A DNA stretch of 22,216 nucleotides from Larix sibirica (GCA_004151065.3 NWUY0300024968.1:18383-40598); one strand, 5' to 3'. Shown: positions 1 through 9,350, counted from the first letter of the stretch. Translations and numbers: made by a program. The notes: a model not told the origin generated them from the sequence alone.

Positions 1-480
1 AATCATCCTCAAATACTTTCCATTGTCTGATATTATCTGGTACTGACGATCTATATTTGACTTCAATTGGATACTTTAACTGGGTGTATTTTGGAATTCT
101 GAAATAGGTGGATGCCAATGCCAATGAGTCTGTTGTTTAATTGTGATCCCTAGGTATAAAAGAAATATTAAATGCCAGAAAGAAATTTTCTACCATGTCC
201 CATACCTCATTCCTGTACACGTTCAACAATTCTTGATTTACTTGATAGACTTCTTTCACCTGCTAGACCACTAATTTGGAGTCGCCAAAAACAGTCAGCA
301 GCTGAATACCCAAATCCTTCACAGCTCTCAGTCCAATTATTAATGCCTCATACTCATCTATGTTATTAGTGGTCTAAAATTCTAGCTTGTACATTAGACA
401 AATAATTTCTCCTCCTCGAGAAACTAGAACAATCCCTACTCCTGCTCCTTCTTTGATGATGAAACATCAAAGTGCATTTT
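1..480 (-). pseudogene. RNase H domain of gypsy element A (partial, frameshifted)
   Basis: After the protease frame ends, the neighbouring frame reads GAGVGIVLVS, then DEYEALIIGLRAVKDLGI, then LLTVFGDSKLVV, then FFLAFNISFIPRDHN. These are the four acidic blocks of an RNase H fold: Asp in HFD, Glu in DEYEAL, Asp in FGDS, and a late Asp after RDHN. The domain degrades the RNA strand of the RNA-DNA hybrid during reverse transcription. The pattern is closest to the extra, archaeal-type RNase H of plant Tat elements rather than the ordinary gypsy RNase H. It is broken by a frameshift between HFDVSSSK and the GAGVG block (about 470), by a TAG replacing a residue after LVV, and by a stop after RDHN. 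It continues past the left edge. Confidence 0.75.
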
Positions 481-1110
481 CCATAACTCATCCTGAGCTT
501 CAACAGTATGTCTAATTGGTGCTTCCTTGTCCACATGCAGAATGCCAACTGTATCTTCATTACTGAACTGTAAAATATAGGAACCCATATGTTCATCCAC
601 AACATGGATTGGATTATTTTTTGGATTCTTATTATCACTCACTAAGTAAGCAAGTTGCACTTCCCTGTATAATATTCTATGCTCTCCCCCAAATACTAGA
701 ATAGTAGCATAATCCAAATCCATCTGCAAAGTACCTCCAACTCTTTTTTCCCATGATCTTGAAAGTAACATACCAAATTTTGGTGAAATATCAGCAATTA
801 CTACATCCATAATAACACTCTTTATGGGCAGTTGTGCAAGACTTACAACCAAATCTTTAATCACCCCTAAGAATTTAACTGCTCTCAAATCAAAAGCAAA
901 TAAATCATGGTATGGCTTTGTAACATTCAAACCAAGAGATTCCATGACTGCTTTAGGCATAAGGTTATGAGAGGCTCTAGAGTCTAAAAGACAATTATGT
1001 AACATTTGATCATGGACTGTCAAAGTTATGTAAAAAGGAGGAGGAAAATTCGAATTATCTTCAGGATTATTTGATGAAGAAGGACCAAAGGTAATGGTAG
1101 GATGTTCGTC
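436..1110 (-). pseudogene. Retropepsin-like aspartic protease of gypsy element A
   Basis: This frame continues in register from the upstream gag frame after one stop at about 1111. It contains the retropepsin signature region LLDSRASHNLMPKAVMESLG at about 965-1000. The family motif is Asp-Ser/Thr-Gly-Ala/Ser; here the Gly after Asp-Ser is Arg, which should destroy the active site. The following text (KPYHDLFAFD, IKDLVVSLAQLP, FGMLLSRSW, GGTLQMDLDYA) is the usual plant gypsy protease continuation. The protein would release Gag and Pol from the polyprotein. The frame ends inside the start of RNase H, which is then carried in another frame. The annotated Met at 1023 is only the first ATG after the stop, not a real start. 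Confidence 0.8.
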
Positions 1111-2945
1111 TTAAATATTTACAATATCAGAAGGAACTTGATTATTTGGGGAATTCAGTAATTTATAAGCAGGATCTCTATATTGAGGGTTTCTCATTAA
1201 TTCAGTCAATGGAATAGAAATATTGACCTTGCTGAGTTCATGCTCAAAATTAAAAGTTTGGGCATTTTTACTAATTTCTTCAAGCTCTGTAGACTTAACC
1301 TGATTACCTTGATTTTGCTTCTTTTCCAATGCTGGATCAAGTGATCGTTTATTGGAAATAACCAACTTTTTTCTAGGATTTTGAGGAAGCTGCTTAGGAC
1401 TAGATCTTAGGTTATAAGACTTTCTTAGATCATACTGATAAATATTAGTTGTAGGTGTAAGAGAAAAATAATTATGTTCGTGATGAATATTTGAATCAAA
1501 ACATTCAAAATTTTGGTAATGGAGTTTGGTGAGATAGCCCTCAGAGGATTGCTCTCCAAAGTAATTAAGATTCTGATCCAAAACTTCAACCTCTTCTACT
1601 TCATCTAACAAGTTGTTTTGAAATGATGGTTGAATTCTTTGATCTTCATTCTCTCTCCTTTCCCTCTGAATATCATTATTTCTCCTTTCACTGGGCATAA
1701 ATCTGGGAGCAAATGGACGCCTAAACTGATTCAGATTCCGATCTCCTTCCTGTATGGGTCTATTCTGATTTTTTTTCATCTCCAACCTATTTACTTTTGC
1801 AGATAGACTTTTCATTATCTTGGGAATTTCATCCATCTTATTTTCAGTTGCTTTTGATGTGGTGGTTGAGGATATCATTCACCTTTACCTTTTTTGTCAG
1901 GTGCTTGAAAATCTAGGTTATCCTTAAGTTTACTGGAAGCTAATATATTGGACTCCACTTCTAAGGCAACATCTTTCATGTTTAACAAAGAAACAGACCT
2001 TCTCTCTCTGAGTAATAAAGAAAATGCATGATCAAATGAATTGGAATAGGTCAATTTCGCTGAGGTTTCAGAAGGATTTATTTCGAGAGGAATTTTGTTG
2101 TACATCTTGTTAAAACATTTAGAGAAATCGGAAACTGCTTCATCTTGTTTTCTTTTCAAAGCTCCAAACTCTGTGATGTAATAGAGATAATATTTCGTGT
2201 CCCCCCACTATCTCATGAAAATCTGTTCTAAATCTTCTAAGCCATTTATGGAGTTTGTTGGCAACTCCTGAACCATTTCCTTACCTCTCCATCTAGGCTC
2301 TGTACAAACATCTGCATCCAGACATCTTTATTTTCAATATTATAATTATCAGCATAACTGCAAAACTTATTCCAATGTTCCTCTACAGTCGTTTCACCTT
2401 GACCATTGAACCTAGGAAGGTATTTTTGGAAATCACCCTTGGGAAAAGGATTGAGAGGTTGAGTCATAACCAAAGGGGCATATCTAGCTACCACCATGTG
2501 ATCCATCATGTCAGGAGGTTGGCCATACATTGCTGGACTAGATTGGCTTGGTGGAGAAGGAGGATTATAAGTCTTAAAGTGATCTAAGGGGATCTTGCTT
2601 GTAAGAGGTGTATAGGCTATATGTTGAGCTTTCAATAGAAAATCTCCAGAGTCAATGAGTTCAGAAGTAATTTTTTCTTATGATAGAGGATTATTATAAA
2701 CCTGGAAACTATCAACCTGGGTAGTAGGAATGAGTAAAGGTAAATATTGCTCTTTTTCTTCTTGTTGAAACTGTGAATCTGACTGATCAGGAATAACTAT
2801 AGAAGGAGGAAATTGAAATCTTCCTGATGAAGTAGAGGCCAACTTCTACCTAGCCTCTCTCAAAATATTTTCTAGATCTGGGACTCCCGGATGTAATGGA
2901 GATGTAGGATTTCCCCTTGTTCTTGTTTTCCTAGAAGCCACTGTG
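1111..2945 (-). pseudogene. Gag polyprotein of gypsy element A
   Basis: The N-terminal stretch reads from about 2945 (VASRKTRTRGN, Pro/Ser-rich, with stops near 2850 and 2680) into the capsid-like gag domain at 2246-2635, with FPKGDFQKYLPRFNGQGE and EEHWNKFCSYADNY, ending in VRKWFRSC. A frameshift near 2250 moves the frame; it passes one TAG near 2208 and resumes in KRKQDEAVSDFSKCFNKMYN and the LRERRS block at 1875-2159. A further frame change at about 1876 leads to a basic, Asn/Gln-rich C-terminal region (1111-1878) with no obvious zinc knuckle. Gag forms the virus-like particle that packages element RNA. Multiple lesions make this a pseudogene. Confidence 0.78.
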
Positions 2946-3051
2946 ACAAATTGTTGGTGAAAATGTAGTCTTTAAAGTCTTCTGATCTTGTTCACCTTCC
3001 AAAATCAGACTAGTTGTAGTATCCCAGGGAAGATATGCTTCAGCTTCGTCC
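2946..3051 (-). other. Short open minus-strand stretch upstream of gag A
   Basis: Between the N at 3052 and the first recognisable gag codons the minus strand is open for about 35-39 codons and contains LPWDTTTSLILEGEQDQ. It reads like protein rather than LTR or leader sequence. I cannot assign it. It may be the tail of another element's ORF. Confidence 0.3.
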
Positions 3052-3052
3052 N
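3052..3052. other. Single ambiguous base at the junction of two oppositely oriented elements
   Basis: The only isolated N in the window sits exactly where minus-strand element A material stops and plus-strand element B coding begins mid-domain. It may mark a low-quality join or a true breakpoint. Confidence 0.6.
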
Positions 3053-3684
3053 ATTTCACAAAAATTAAAGTTATTCTTGACTTGAAACCACCAGTCAATT
3101 CAAAACAAGTTAGAAACTTATTGGGACATACAGTTTATTATCGAAAGTTTATTCACCATTATCCTAACATGACATATCCACTTGAAGAATTCCTGAAAGA
3201 AAATCAAGAATTCAGATGGACAAATGAATGTGGCGCATCCTTCGATATGTTGAAAATAAAACTTGTCGAAGATCCTATACTCAGGTTTCCTAATTGGTCT
3301 ATAAAGTTTCATGTCCACATCTATGCATATAACATAGAAATCGGGGCTATTTTGACGCAACCCAGGGAAGATGGTATGGATTACCCAAATGCATACAACA
3401 ACAGAAAAGTGAATAAGGAAGAAAGGAATGATTCAACAACATAAATAGAGGCACTTGCGATGATATTTTCTCTACAGAAACACTATCATTATCTGCTATC
3501 TAACCCATTTGTTTTATATATGGATCATCAGGCACTAAATTATTTAGTTAAGAAACCCTTGCACCGTGGTCGAATCTGTCGATGGCTATTACTATTCCAA
3601 GAATTCAAATTTGAAGTGATCGTCCGACCTGGGAAGAAAAATGTTGGTCCCTACCATTTGTCGAGAATAGAAACTGGAGAATAA
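3053..3684 (+). pseudogene. RT C-terminus and RNase H of gypsy element B
   Basis: One frame runs through KPPVNSKQVRNLLGHTVYYR, the RT connection motif (family pattern LG...YYRKFI), into FRWTNECGASFDMLKIKL and an RNase H beginning HVHIYAYNIEIGAILTQ. The catalytic Asp expected in the VHxDAS block is Tyr here. After a TAA at 3442-3444 the same frame continues with EALAMIFSLQKHYHYLL and LYMDHQALNYL, which supply the expected Glu and second Asp, and ends near HLSRIETGE with a TAA at 3682-3684. The enzyme would remove the RNA template during cDNA synthesis. Loss of the first Asp and the stop codons make it inactive. Confidence 0.85.
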
Positions 3685-4995
3685 GCAACATGGATTGGCG
3701 ATGAGCTACCAGATGCACATCTATTCAGAGTTGAAGTAGTACCAATGAAATTGGAGGAAATTGCACAATTTCTAGAAGACGAACAAGCACCAGAAGGAAA
3801 TTCATAAAAGAAAAAGAAAATATTAGCCATGAAGGATGCACCATATACCTTGATGAACGGATTCTTATATAAGATGGGACTATATGAAGTGTTGCATCGT
3901 TGTGTCTTGGAGCAGGAGAGACAAAAAATCATGGATGAAGCTCACAATGGACCTGCAGGAGGACACTATCAAGCTGATACAATTGTGAGAAAAATTCAAT
4001 AGTCTGGAATTTGGTGGTCGACAATCCACAAAGATTGTCAAAATTTTGTAAACAAATGCGACAAGTGTCAAATACCGGGACGACCTCTACCAAGTAAAGA
4101 AATTCCCTTAATATCTGTAAATCCAAGTTTAAATTTCAAAATTTGGGTGATTGACTGTGTCGGACATTCCTAGTTCCAGGTCGATGAACAAGAGCGAGAT
4201 ATATTATCACAACTGTCGAGTATGTCACAAAATGGGAAGAGGCCAAACATATCAAAGTTCGCACAAGTGAATTAACAGCCAAATTTATCTATGAAAATAT
4301 TATTACACAATTTAACTTCCCATTAACTTTAATTAGTGACCAAGGTTCTCACTTTGTCAATAAGACAATATCAGTATTGATGAAAGAGTTTCTGATTGAC
4401 CATTGAAAAAGTACAACATATTACCCACAGTCCAACGATGCGATAGAATCCTTTGACAAAACCTTAACTAAAGGATTGACAGAAATATGCAATATCGACA
4501 AAGATGATTGGGATGACAAAATACCAGTGATACTTTGGGCATATCGGACAACGTACAAAATCGACAGGACACACCCCATTTAAATTTGTCTATGGACAAG
4601 AAGCTGTTGTTCCCCTAAATTTACGACATCAAGCTCCGGTAATAGCAGAAGTACTACACCTTGACATCGGTCAAGCCAAGAAAGACAAATTATTCCAACT
4701 GTCGAAATTGGAAGAATGACGTCAAATAGAAATTCATCATCAAGAATCCCAAATGCAACAACAAAAGGCATGGCATGATAGAAACATAAAAAACAAGGAT
4801 ATATCAGTGGTAGACCTCATCTTTCTCTATGATAGTAAGATTAGAGGAAAACCAAATAAGCCGCACACTGCATGGCTAGGCCCATATATAACAGAATAAA
4901 TCAATGGTAATGGATCAGTTCGACTAAAAAAACTGCAAGGAAGTGTGTTAAAAAAACTTATAAATGGCGCGCGGCTAAAGAGCTACATAGTATAA
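3685..4995 (+). pseudogene. Integrase of gypsy element B
   Basis: The frame continues past stops at 3805 and 4000 into an HHCC zinc-binding domain: His in AHNGPAGGHY (about 3943 and 3964), then Cys residues in VNKCDKCQ (about 4050-4064). The first catalytic Asp lies in WVIDCVG (codon 4153). A TAG at 4171 and a frameshift near 4195 follow. The core resumes with VEYVTKWEEAKHIKV, ISDQGSHF (Asp codon 4338) and NDAIESF (Glu codon 4446). Thirty-five residues separate the last two, the canonical DD35E spacing. Another frameshift near 4565 precedes FKFVYGQEAVVPLN and a C-terminal tail ending at GARLKSYIV. The protein inserts element cDNA into the genome; this copy is dead. Confidence 0.88.
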
Positions 4996-5370
4996 TAAAA
5001 GGCAAGCTGTCAACCAATGGACGTATCACCATTAGCCAACTGACGTTCCTAGGTTTGAATATTTCTTTAAGAATGATTATTTTTATTACTATGTAATTAT
5101 GATTTTGAATATTTAAACAAAAAGAAGTTATAACCGACTTAGATGGAAATAAATAGTATAAAAAGGAGACTAAAATATGGGTAGTGGTAGGTTCAACATG
5201 AAGATAGATTGGGGCGTCTTTCAGCCATAAATTGATGACCCAAGTCCAACCATGGTAGTAGTTCGTATCAATTCAGATTCAACCACTGTCTATACTCAGT
5301 TTGTGCACCGACAACCAACAACGAGTTTCCACTTACTTCATGCTCTCTTCGGGACAAAGAAGTGTTTTGT
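4996..5370 (+). other. 3' untranslated region of element B
   Basis: This is noncoding DNA between the end of integrase and the polypurine tract. No further coding motif is seen. Confidence 0.5.
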
Positions 5371-5382
5371 TAGTGGGGGAGA
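5371..5382 (+). promoter_or_regulatory. Polypurine tract of element B
   Basis: The run tagtgggggaga lies directly before the TG that starts the LTR. Purine runs at this site prime plus-strand cDNA synthesis in LTR retrotransposons. Position and composition both fit. Confidence 0.7.
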
Positions 5383-5690
5383 TGTTTGAGGATACCAGTC
5401 CGCTAAGACGACTAGGTCCTTCAATCGACTACTTGTCGGTACCGACTTGCCGACCTGAACTTGTCGATCGGTTGAACTAACAAGACCGTTATGTAACTGT
5501 CTCTAATCCATATAAATATAGGATGAAGAGCTAGATAAGATATGAATGTATTATTGTTCTCTGTATATACTTTGTACAGTATCTGCTAAGTAATAGAATA
5601 CTTGTTTCTTCTATCTCTATTAATTTGTCTTGCTTCTTATCATGTGAATGCTTGCTTAATCTTACATGATGTATTACTAGTAACTATACA
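5383..5690 (+). repeat. 3' LTR of element B
   Basis: It begins TGTTTGAGGATACC immediately after the polypurine tract and ends near ...AACTATACA, where another element's integrase reading frame begins. It is about 308 bp. It holds a TATA-like box at 5511 and a CpG-rich U3. There is no 5' partner, so the exact ends are inferred; an alternative start is TG at 5387. Confidence 0.62.
5511..5520 (+). promoter_or_regulatory. TATA-like box in LTR of element B
   Basis: tataaatata sits centrally in the LTR, about 130 bp after its start, where the U3 promoter of an LTR is expected. Confidence 0.5.
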
Positions 5691-6212
5691 ACTTGATTGA
5701 CTGCAACAAAGACTACACGTTGGAAGAGGATGAGATTCTTATGCATAATAATAAAAACTATGTTCTTGATTTGGTTGAATTAAGGAAAATTGTGATGAAT
5801 GAGATGCATAAGGTTCCATATTCAGGGCATCCTAGATACCAAAAGACAATTGCAGTAGTAATAAGTTAATACTTTTGGCCATGAATGAAGAAATACATCG
5901 TTGAGTATATAGGTAGGTGCATAGAATGTCAGAGGGTAAAGGTAGAGCACATACATCCAACATGGTTTCTACAACCACTAACAATACTAGAGTGGAAGTG
6001 GGATGTGGTGACATGATTTAATCACTTAGATGCCTAGGATAACAAAGCAACTTGATTCAATCATGGTAGCGGTGGACAAGTTGATAAAAGCTACTCACTT
6101 TTTTCCAATATAACCAACTCATAAGGAAACTAATATAGAAGAAATTTATATGAAAGAGATTTACATGTTTCATGTGACATGCCTTGAATATGGAATTCCT
6201 AAATACCCTTTT
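5691..6212 (+). pseudogene. Integrase fragment of gypsy element C
   Basis: Plus-strand text beginning near YTLEEDEILMHNNKNYVLDL carries a second, different integrase: MNEMHKVPYSGHPRYQKTI (the two His), YFWPWMKKYIVEYIGRCIEC (zinc-binding Cys), then WKWDVVT, the first core Asp. After a frameshift near 6015 come DSIMVAVDKLIKATHFFPI and LEYGIPK. The wording is that of chromovirus-like plant gypsy integrases. Stops occur near 5866, 6018 and 6112. The core is cut at 6212, before the second catalytic Asp, by the start of the putative LTR of element D. On the left it abuts element B's LTR, so its upstream part is also gone. Confidence 0.8.
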
Positions 6213-6420
6213 TGACACCATAACCATCCTTTTTGCTACCTTATGAAGCCTTTCTTTATCCCTTTTATGCTTAGATTGCATATTTTTTGCATAAGGTATG
6301 AAGTGGTTGTATTTATTTGTATTTCATTAGTTATTTGATGCACACATGTATTTACACATTCTTACAACTACTTGAAAGGGGTTTTATGCTGCAAGTGTAT
6401 AAAGGTGACTGTTCTTCAGC

Positions 6421-6630
6421 AACTGCAGAACTGTTATAGGTAGTTGTGGAACCTTTATGACAATTTTATGGAAGTTGCGAAACGATCAGAAAAGTTGCAG
6501 AACCTTTATGTGAGTTTCATAACAGTTACAAATCCTCCATAAACATATTACAGGTAGATACAAAACCATTACATGCAACTATAGAATCGTTGAAGGAAAC
6601 TTCAGAAACTCTACAGGAAAGTTCCACAGC
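6421..6630 (+). repeat. Degenerate tandem array of about 21 bp
   Basis: Units start at about 6421, 6442, 6473, 6493, 6513, 6535, 6556, 6577, 6598 and 6619. Each follows a pattern like AgtTgcagAAcctTtAcagg. Spacing is 20-22 bp apart from one interval of about 31. Every unit differs, so the array is old. No frame is open through it. Confidence 0.65.
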
Positions 6631-7754
6631 TTGGCATAAACAGTCCCATGTGTATGTAAAGATGCCAGTTGGGAGATAGATCCAGTTTTCTTATAAGGAA
6701 GACTTCTTGTTATCATTTCTCTAATTTTAGCCATGGTTGTAACAAACCTTCCATTCTTTTGAAATGATTTTGGAAGGTCGATTCGACCAAATTTATTGCT
6801 ATTTAATTTATGTTTGGTTTGTTTTGAAACTGTGAGGATGGATGATATCCCTTGGATCCCAAGATTGTCTAACTATTTGATAATAATACATTTGGATGGG
6901 TATTGTTATAAAAAAGGGTAGTCTCCCAGCGAAAGGACTAGCTGATATTTTTGAGAAGAATACACAAAATTCGGTATTGTTAGTTTGCTTAATTAATTTG
7001 GTGGAGTTGGTTCATGTTCTTCTATGTGTGGTTGAGCTGATTTTTATCTTACTATCGGCTACCTTCAACATCCTGTCTCTTGAGGCAAGGAACCCTCACT
7101 GGACAGCTGCTGACTATATCTTTTTATTTCGTATATTAGATAGTGAGTTATTTTCATTTCATTACAGATTCATGCAAGCATGTGAGTGATTTATTCTTCT
7201 ATACTTTTAGCTTGTGTTTAACATAGTTTATTTAGGTTCATACTTATAGTTATCATTCGCTTTTCAGTAATTAATGTTTTTTATTTATAATTTGTATCCA
7301 TTGCATGATTGATTAATTGGATATTAAAAAAAAGGATTTTAATTCTTAGAATGGAGTTGTGGGTTAATGAGATAAATGTTTAAGTGACACCAATATTTCA
7401 AAGAATGGCAAGGGTTAGCTATTTTTTGTATTTTATTTGTTAGAGTTTGGTGATGTGTGATCATTCCATCTTAAGTGCGAATTTCTTTTCTAGTTAGACT
7501 GATTTCAATTCCATATCATTCCTTTTCTAGTTTTGATTAATTTCAATTTTTGTAGTAGGTAAAATTTCAATCTTGTAATTTCCTTTAAATGCATAGTGTG
7601 GATTAAATCGATATTTCCATTCAAGAGTATGTTGGTTTGAATCCACTCTTAACAATTCGTTGATTTTGTGAGTATGTTACTTTCTTGTTAATTACTTTGA
7701 ATGTTTCCTTTCCTATCTACTATTTACTATTGTTACTATTTTCCTGAGAAAAAC

Positions 7755-7848
7755 TACAACTTCATAGTGTGAAAATAAATATAAAATCACAGCGATTGAC
7801 ATACAACTTCATAGTGTGAAAATCAATATAAAATCACAGCGATTGACA
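7755..7848 (+). repeat. 47-bp tandem duplication
   Basis: Copies 7755-7801 and 7802-7848, each beginning tacaacttcatagtgtg and ending gcgattgaca, differ at one base (aaataaat against aaatcaat). This makes it younger than most of the surrounding decay. Confidence 0.9.
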
Positions 7849-7959
7849 TATACATTGTTCGGTAACTTGCAAGTTTCTCATGAACCCCGGGTTGACAATT
7901 AATGCATATACTTAGTTGTTTTTTGAAAAATTAGAAGAATATTAAAAGGCTCATCATTT

Positions 7960-7977
7960 TGGCACCATTGTTACGGA
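7960..7977 (+). promoter_or_regulatory. Primer binding site of element D (tRNA-Asp type, decayed)
   Basis: tggcaccattgttacgga resembles the widespread plant gypsy primer site tggcgccgttgccgggga. The differences are chiefly G-to-A and C-to-T, as expected from CpG decay. It sits three bases after the proposed LTR end. Confidence 0.6.
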
Positions 7978-8420
7978 GTTTCCACGACCACTATAATACT
8001 TTACATTGGTTTGCATGCTAAATTGTCATTTTGATTTTGTAATTTCTTTCCATTCTTTGTCTACAGTGTGAGATTTTCCCATTTTGTTTAAATACATTAG
8101 ATTATTTTTTTAAATCAGAACATTGATAGTTGTTGTTTCTTTTTCTTCGAATTCTTTTTTTTTGCTTGCACTTGGTCTTTTTAAATGCTATTATTTTAGG
8201 GGACAGAGGTGTAAAGATAGTAATGCACCACAAATACAACCTCACTTTATATTTTCTATAGTGTAAAATCGTAACTCATTCACCTTAAGTGAGTCTTTAC
8301 AAATCCGAACCATGCTAATAATTCACGAACAAATTTAGAGATAATAAAGGTATATTTAGCAACACCATCAAGAACATCCAAGAGAATAACTGTCCATGAA
8401 AATAAACTAAAGGAGACTGT
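7978..8420 (+). other. Leader between primer site and gag of element D
   Basis: This is T-rich, noncoding DNA. Gag-like codons may start slightly earlier than 8421 in broken frames, but I see nothing definite. Confidence 0.4.
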
Positions 8421-9350
8421 TTGGGGAGTGCTAGCTCTCATAAAAAGACATCACCGATCAATATTGTAGCAAAAAGAAAACTAGTGGAGATAGCCGAAGA
8501 ATCTATGCATTTTGCTAATCCTGTAGCTAAAACTGATTCATTAGTTCAGGTAGATATTTTACTGCAAATTGTAGATTCTATTGATATAGAGGACCTCCAT
8601 GGAGGAAATCTTGATACTGAATCAAATCCAGTTCAAGAACCATCAAATATTCACTCCTTTGTATAATCTACAACACTACAAGGATTCAAAGACTTCTAGA
8701 GAAATATGGCCAGTGAAGAAAAAAATGCTCCTACCAGAGATGAAACTGTTAACTTTGAATTCTCAATTAGTAATCTAGGGACTAGACTTGTAGCTCAACT
8801 GAAAAATATTCCATCATCAACATTACCAAATTTTCATGGGATGGAAAATGAATATCTGGATACATTCCTGTTTGAATTCGATGTTCTCTGCAAAAGTTAT
8901 GATTATACTTTAGACGCCCAAAAATTAAAATTGTTTCTTTCCACCTTAAAGAATGAAACACTTCATTGGTTTATGGGGCTCAGAGGGGAAAGCATTACTA
9001 CATGGACATAGATGAATATATCCTTCCTTTTAAAATACCAGGAATACTACAAGGACAAGGATCAGAAGGATGCATTTTTTAGAATGTCATAACTGGAAGA
9101 TGAAAGATTAGAAGATTATGTGGAAAGGTTCCAATATAATTTATAGTGGTCTAGGAAAAATGCATTGGATGATGACACCTTGAATATTCTTTTGCTACGA
9201 GGAATCAAAGAACACTGTATCAAAATATTGAACTTGATGGGATCTGTTTGTGCTATAAATTGCACCTAGACTACAAAGTTACAAGCTATAACAATCTAGT
9301 ATGAAAGACTAAACATTGAAAAGCATACTGTCCAAAGAAACTGAAAGTAA
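8421..9350 (+). pseudogene. Gag of LTR element D, interrupted only by stop codons
   Basis: One reading frame is recognisable for about 310 codons. It has an N-terminal low-complexity part (MGSASSHKKTSPINIVAKRK), then from 8706 a retrotransposon gag domain: TLPNFHGMENEYLDTFLFEF, LKLFLSTLKNETLHWFMGLR, KYQEYYKDKDQKDAFFRM, LEDERLEDYVERFQYNL and NILLLRGIKEHC. The Phe-x-Gly start, the Leu-x-x-Trp-Phe block and the final Leu/Arg-Gly-Ile-Lys block are typical of plant gypsy gag. Stops are TAA 8664, TAG 8697, TAG 9009, TAA 9090, TAG 9144, TAG 9267 and TAG 9297, all in one frame with no indel. There is no zinc knuckle before the frame dissolves near 9345. Gag would assemble the particle; this copy is dead. 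Confidence 0.8.

Larger units (their letters stand above)
1..2945 (-). mobile_element. Decayed Ty3/gypsy LTR retrotransposon A (gag-protease-RNase H portion)
   Basis: Reading leftwards on the minus strand, this block encodes a gag-like region, then an aspartic protease, then an RNase H, and runs off the left edge. No RT, integrase or LTR is in the window. The gag and protease share one frame (1878 down to 436) with a single stop near 1111. Other breaks are a frameshift near 2250, a stop near 2208 and a frameshift near 475. The order and wording of the domains fit plant Ty3/gypsy elements of the Tat type. The 5' end is not defined: recognisable gag coding begins near 2945, and the element may extend to the N at 3052. 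Confidence 0.8.
3053..5690 (+). mobile_element. 5'-truncated Ty3/gypsy LTR retrotransposon B with 3' LTR
   Basis: On the plus strand the element starts abruptly in the RT-RNase H connection, then has RNase H, the integrase zinc-binding domain, the integrase core, a C-terminal tail, a 3' untranslated stretch, a polypurine tract and a 3' LTR. The RT-RNase H-integrase order is that of Ty3/gypsy. gag, protease, most of RT and the 5' LTR are missing, so no target-site duplication can be tested. The coding part has at least five in-frame stops and two or more frameshifts. Confidence 0.85.
6213..7956 (+). repeat. Putative 5' LTR of element D
   Basis: The left end TGACACC starts exactly where the integrase C frame breaks. 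The right end ...CTCATCA lies three bases before a primer site. TGA...TCA gives short inverted ends. The 1744-bp length suits Tat/Athila-like LTRs. It contains a 21-bp periodic array (6421-6630) and a 47-bp tandem duplication (7755-7848). A 97-codon open frame at 6896-7189 shows no family motif and I do not call it a gene. There is no second LTR copy to confirm the ends. Confidence 0.5.
6213..9350 (+). mobile_element. LTR retrotransposon D (5' LTR, primer site, gag)
   Basis: A putative long LTR (6213-7956), a tRNA-Asp-type primer binding site (7960), a 440-bp leader and a gag frame (8421-9350) follow in the plus direction. Sequence after about 9350 is no longer recognisable as this element. 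No protease, pol or 3' LTR is seen. It appears to have inserted into element C's integrase. Confidence 0.65.

Noticed and set aside
172-369. 65-codon plus-strand open frame
   Set aside because: It is the antisense shadow of the RNase H of element A.
4580-4771. Minus-strand open frame
   Set aside because: It is the antisense shadow of the integrase C-terminal region of element B.
6896-7189. 97-codon plus-strand open frame with a hydrophobic centre
   Set aside because: It lies inside the putative LTR, has no family motif, and its composition fits AT-rich noncoding DNA.
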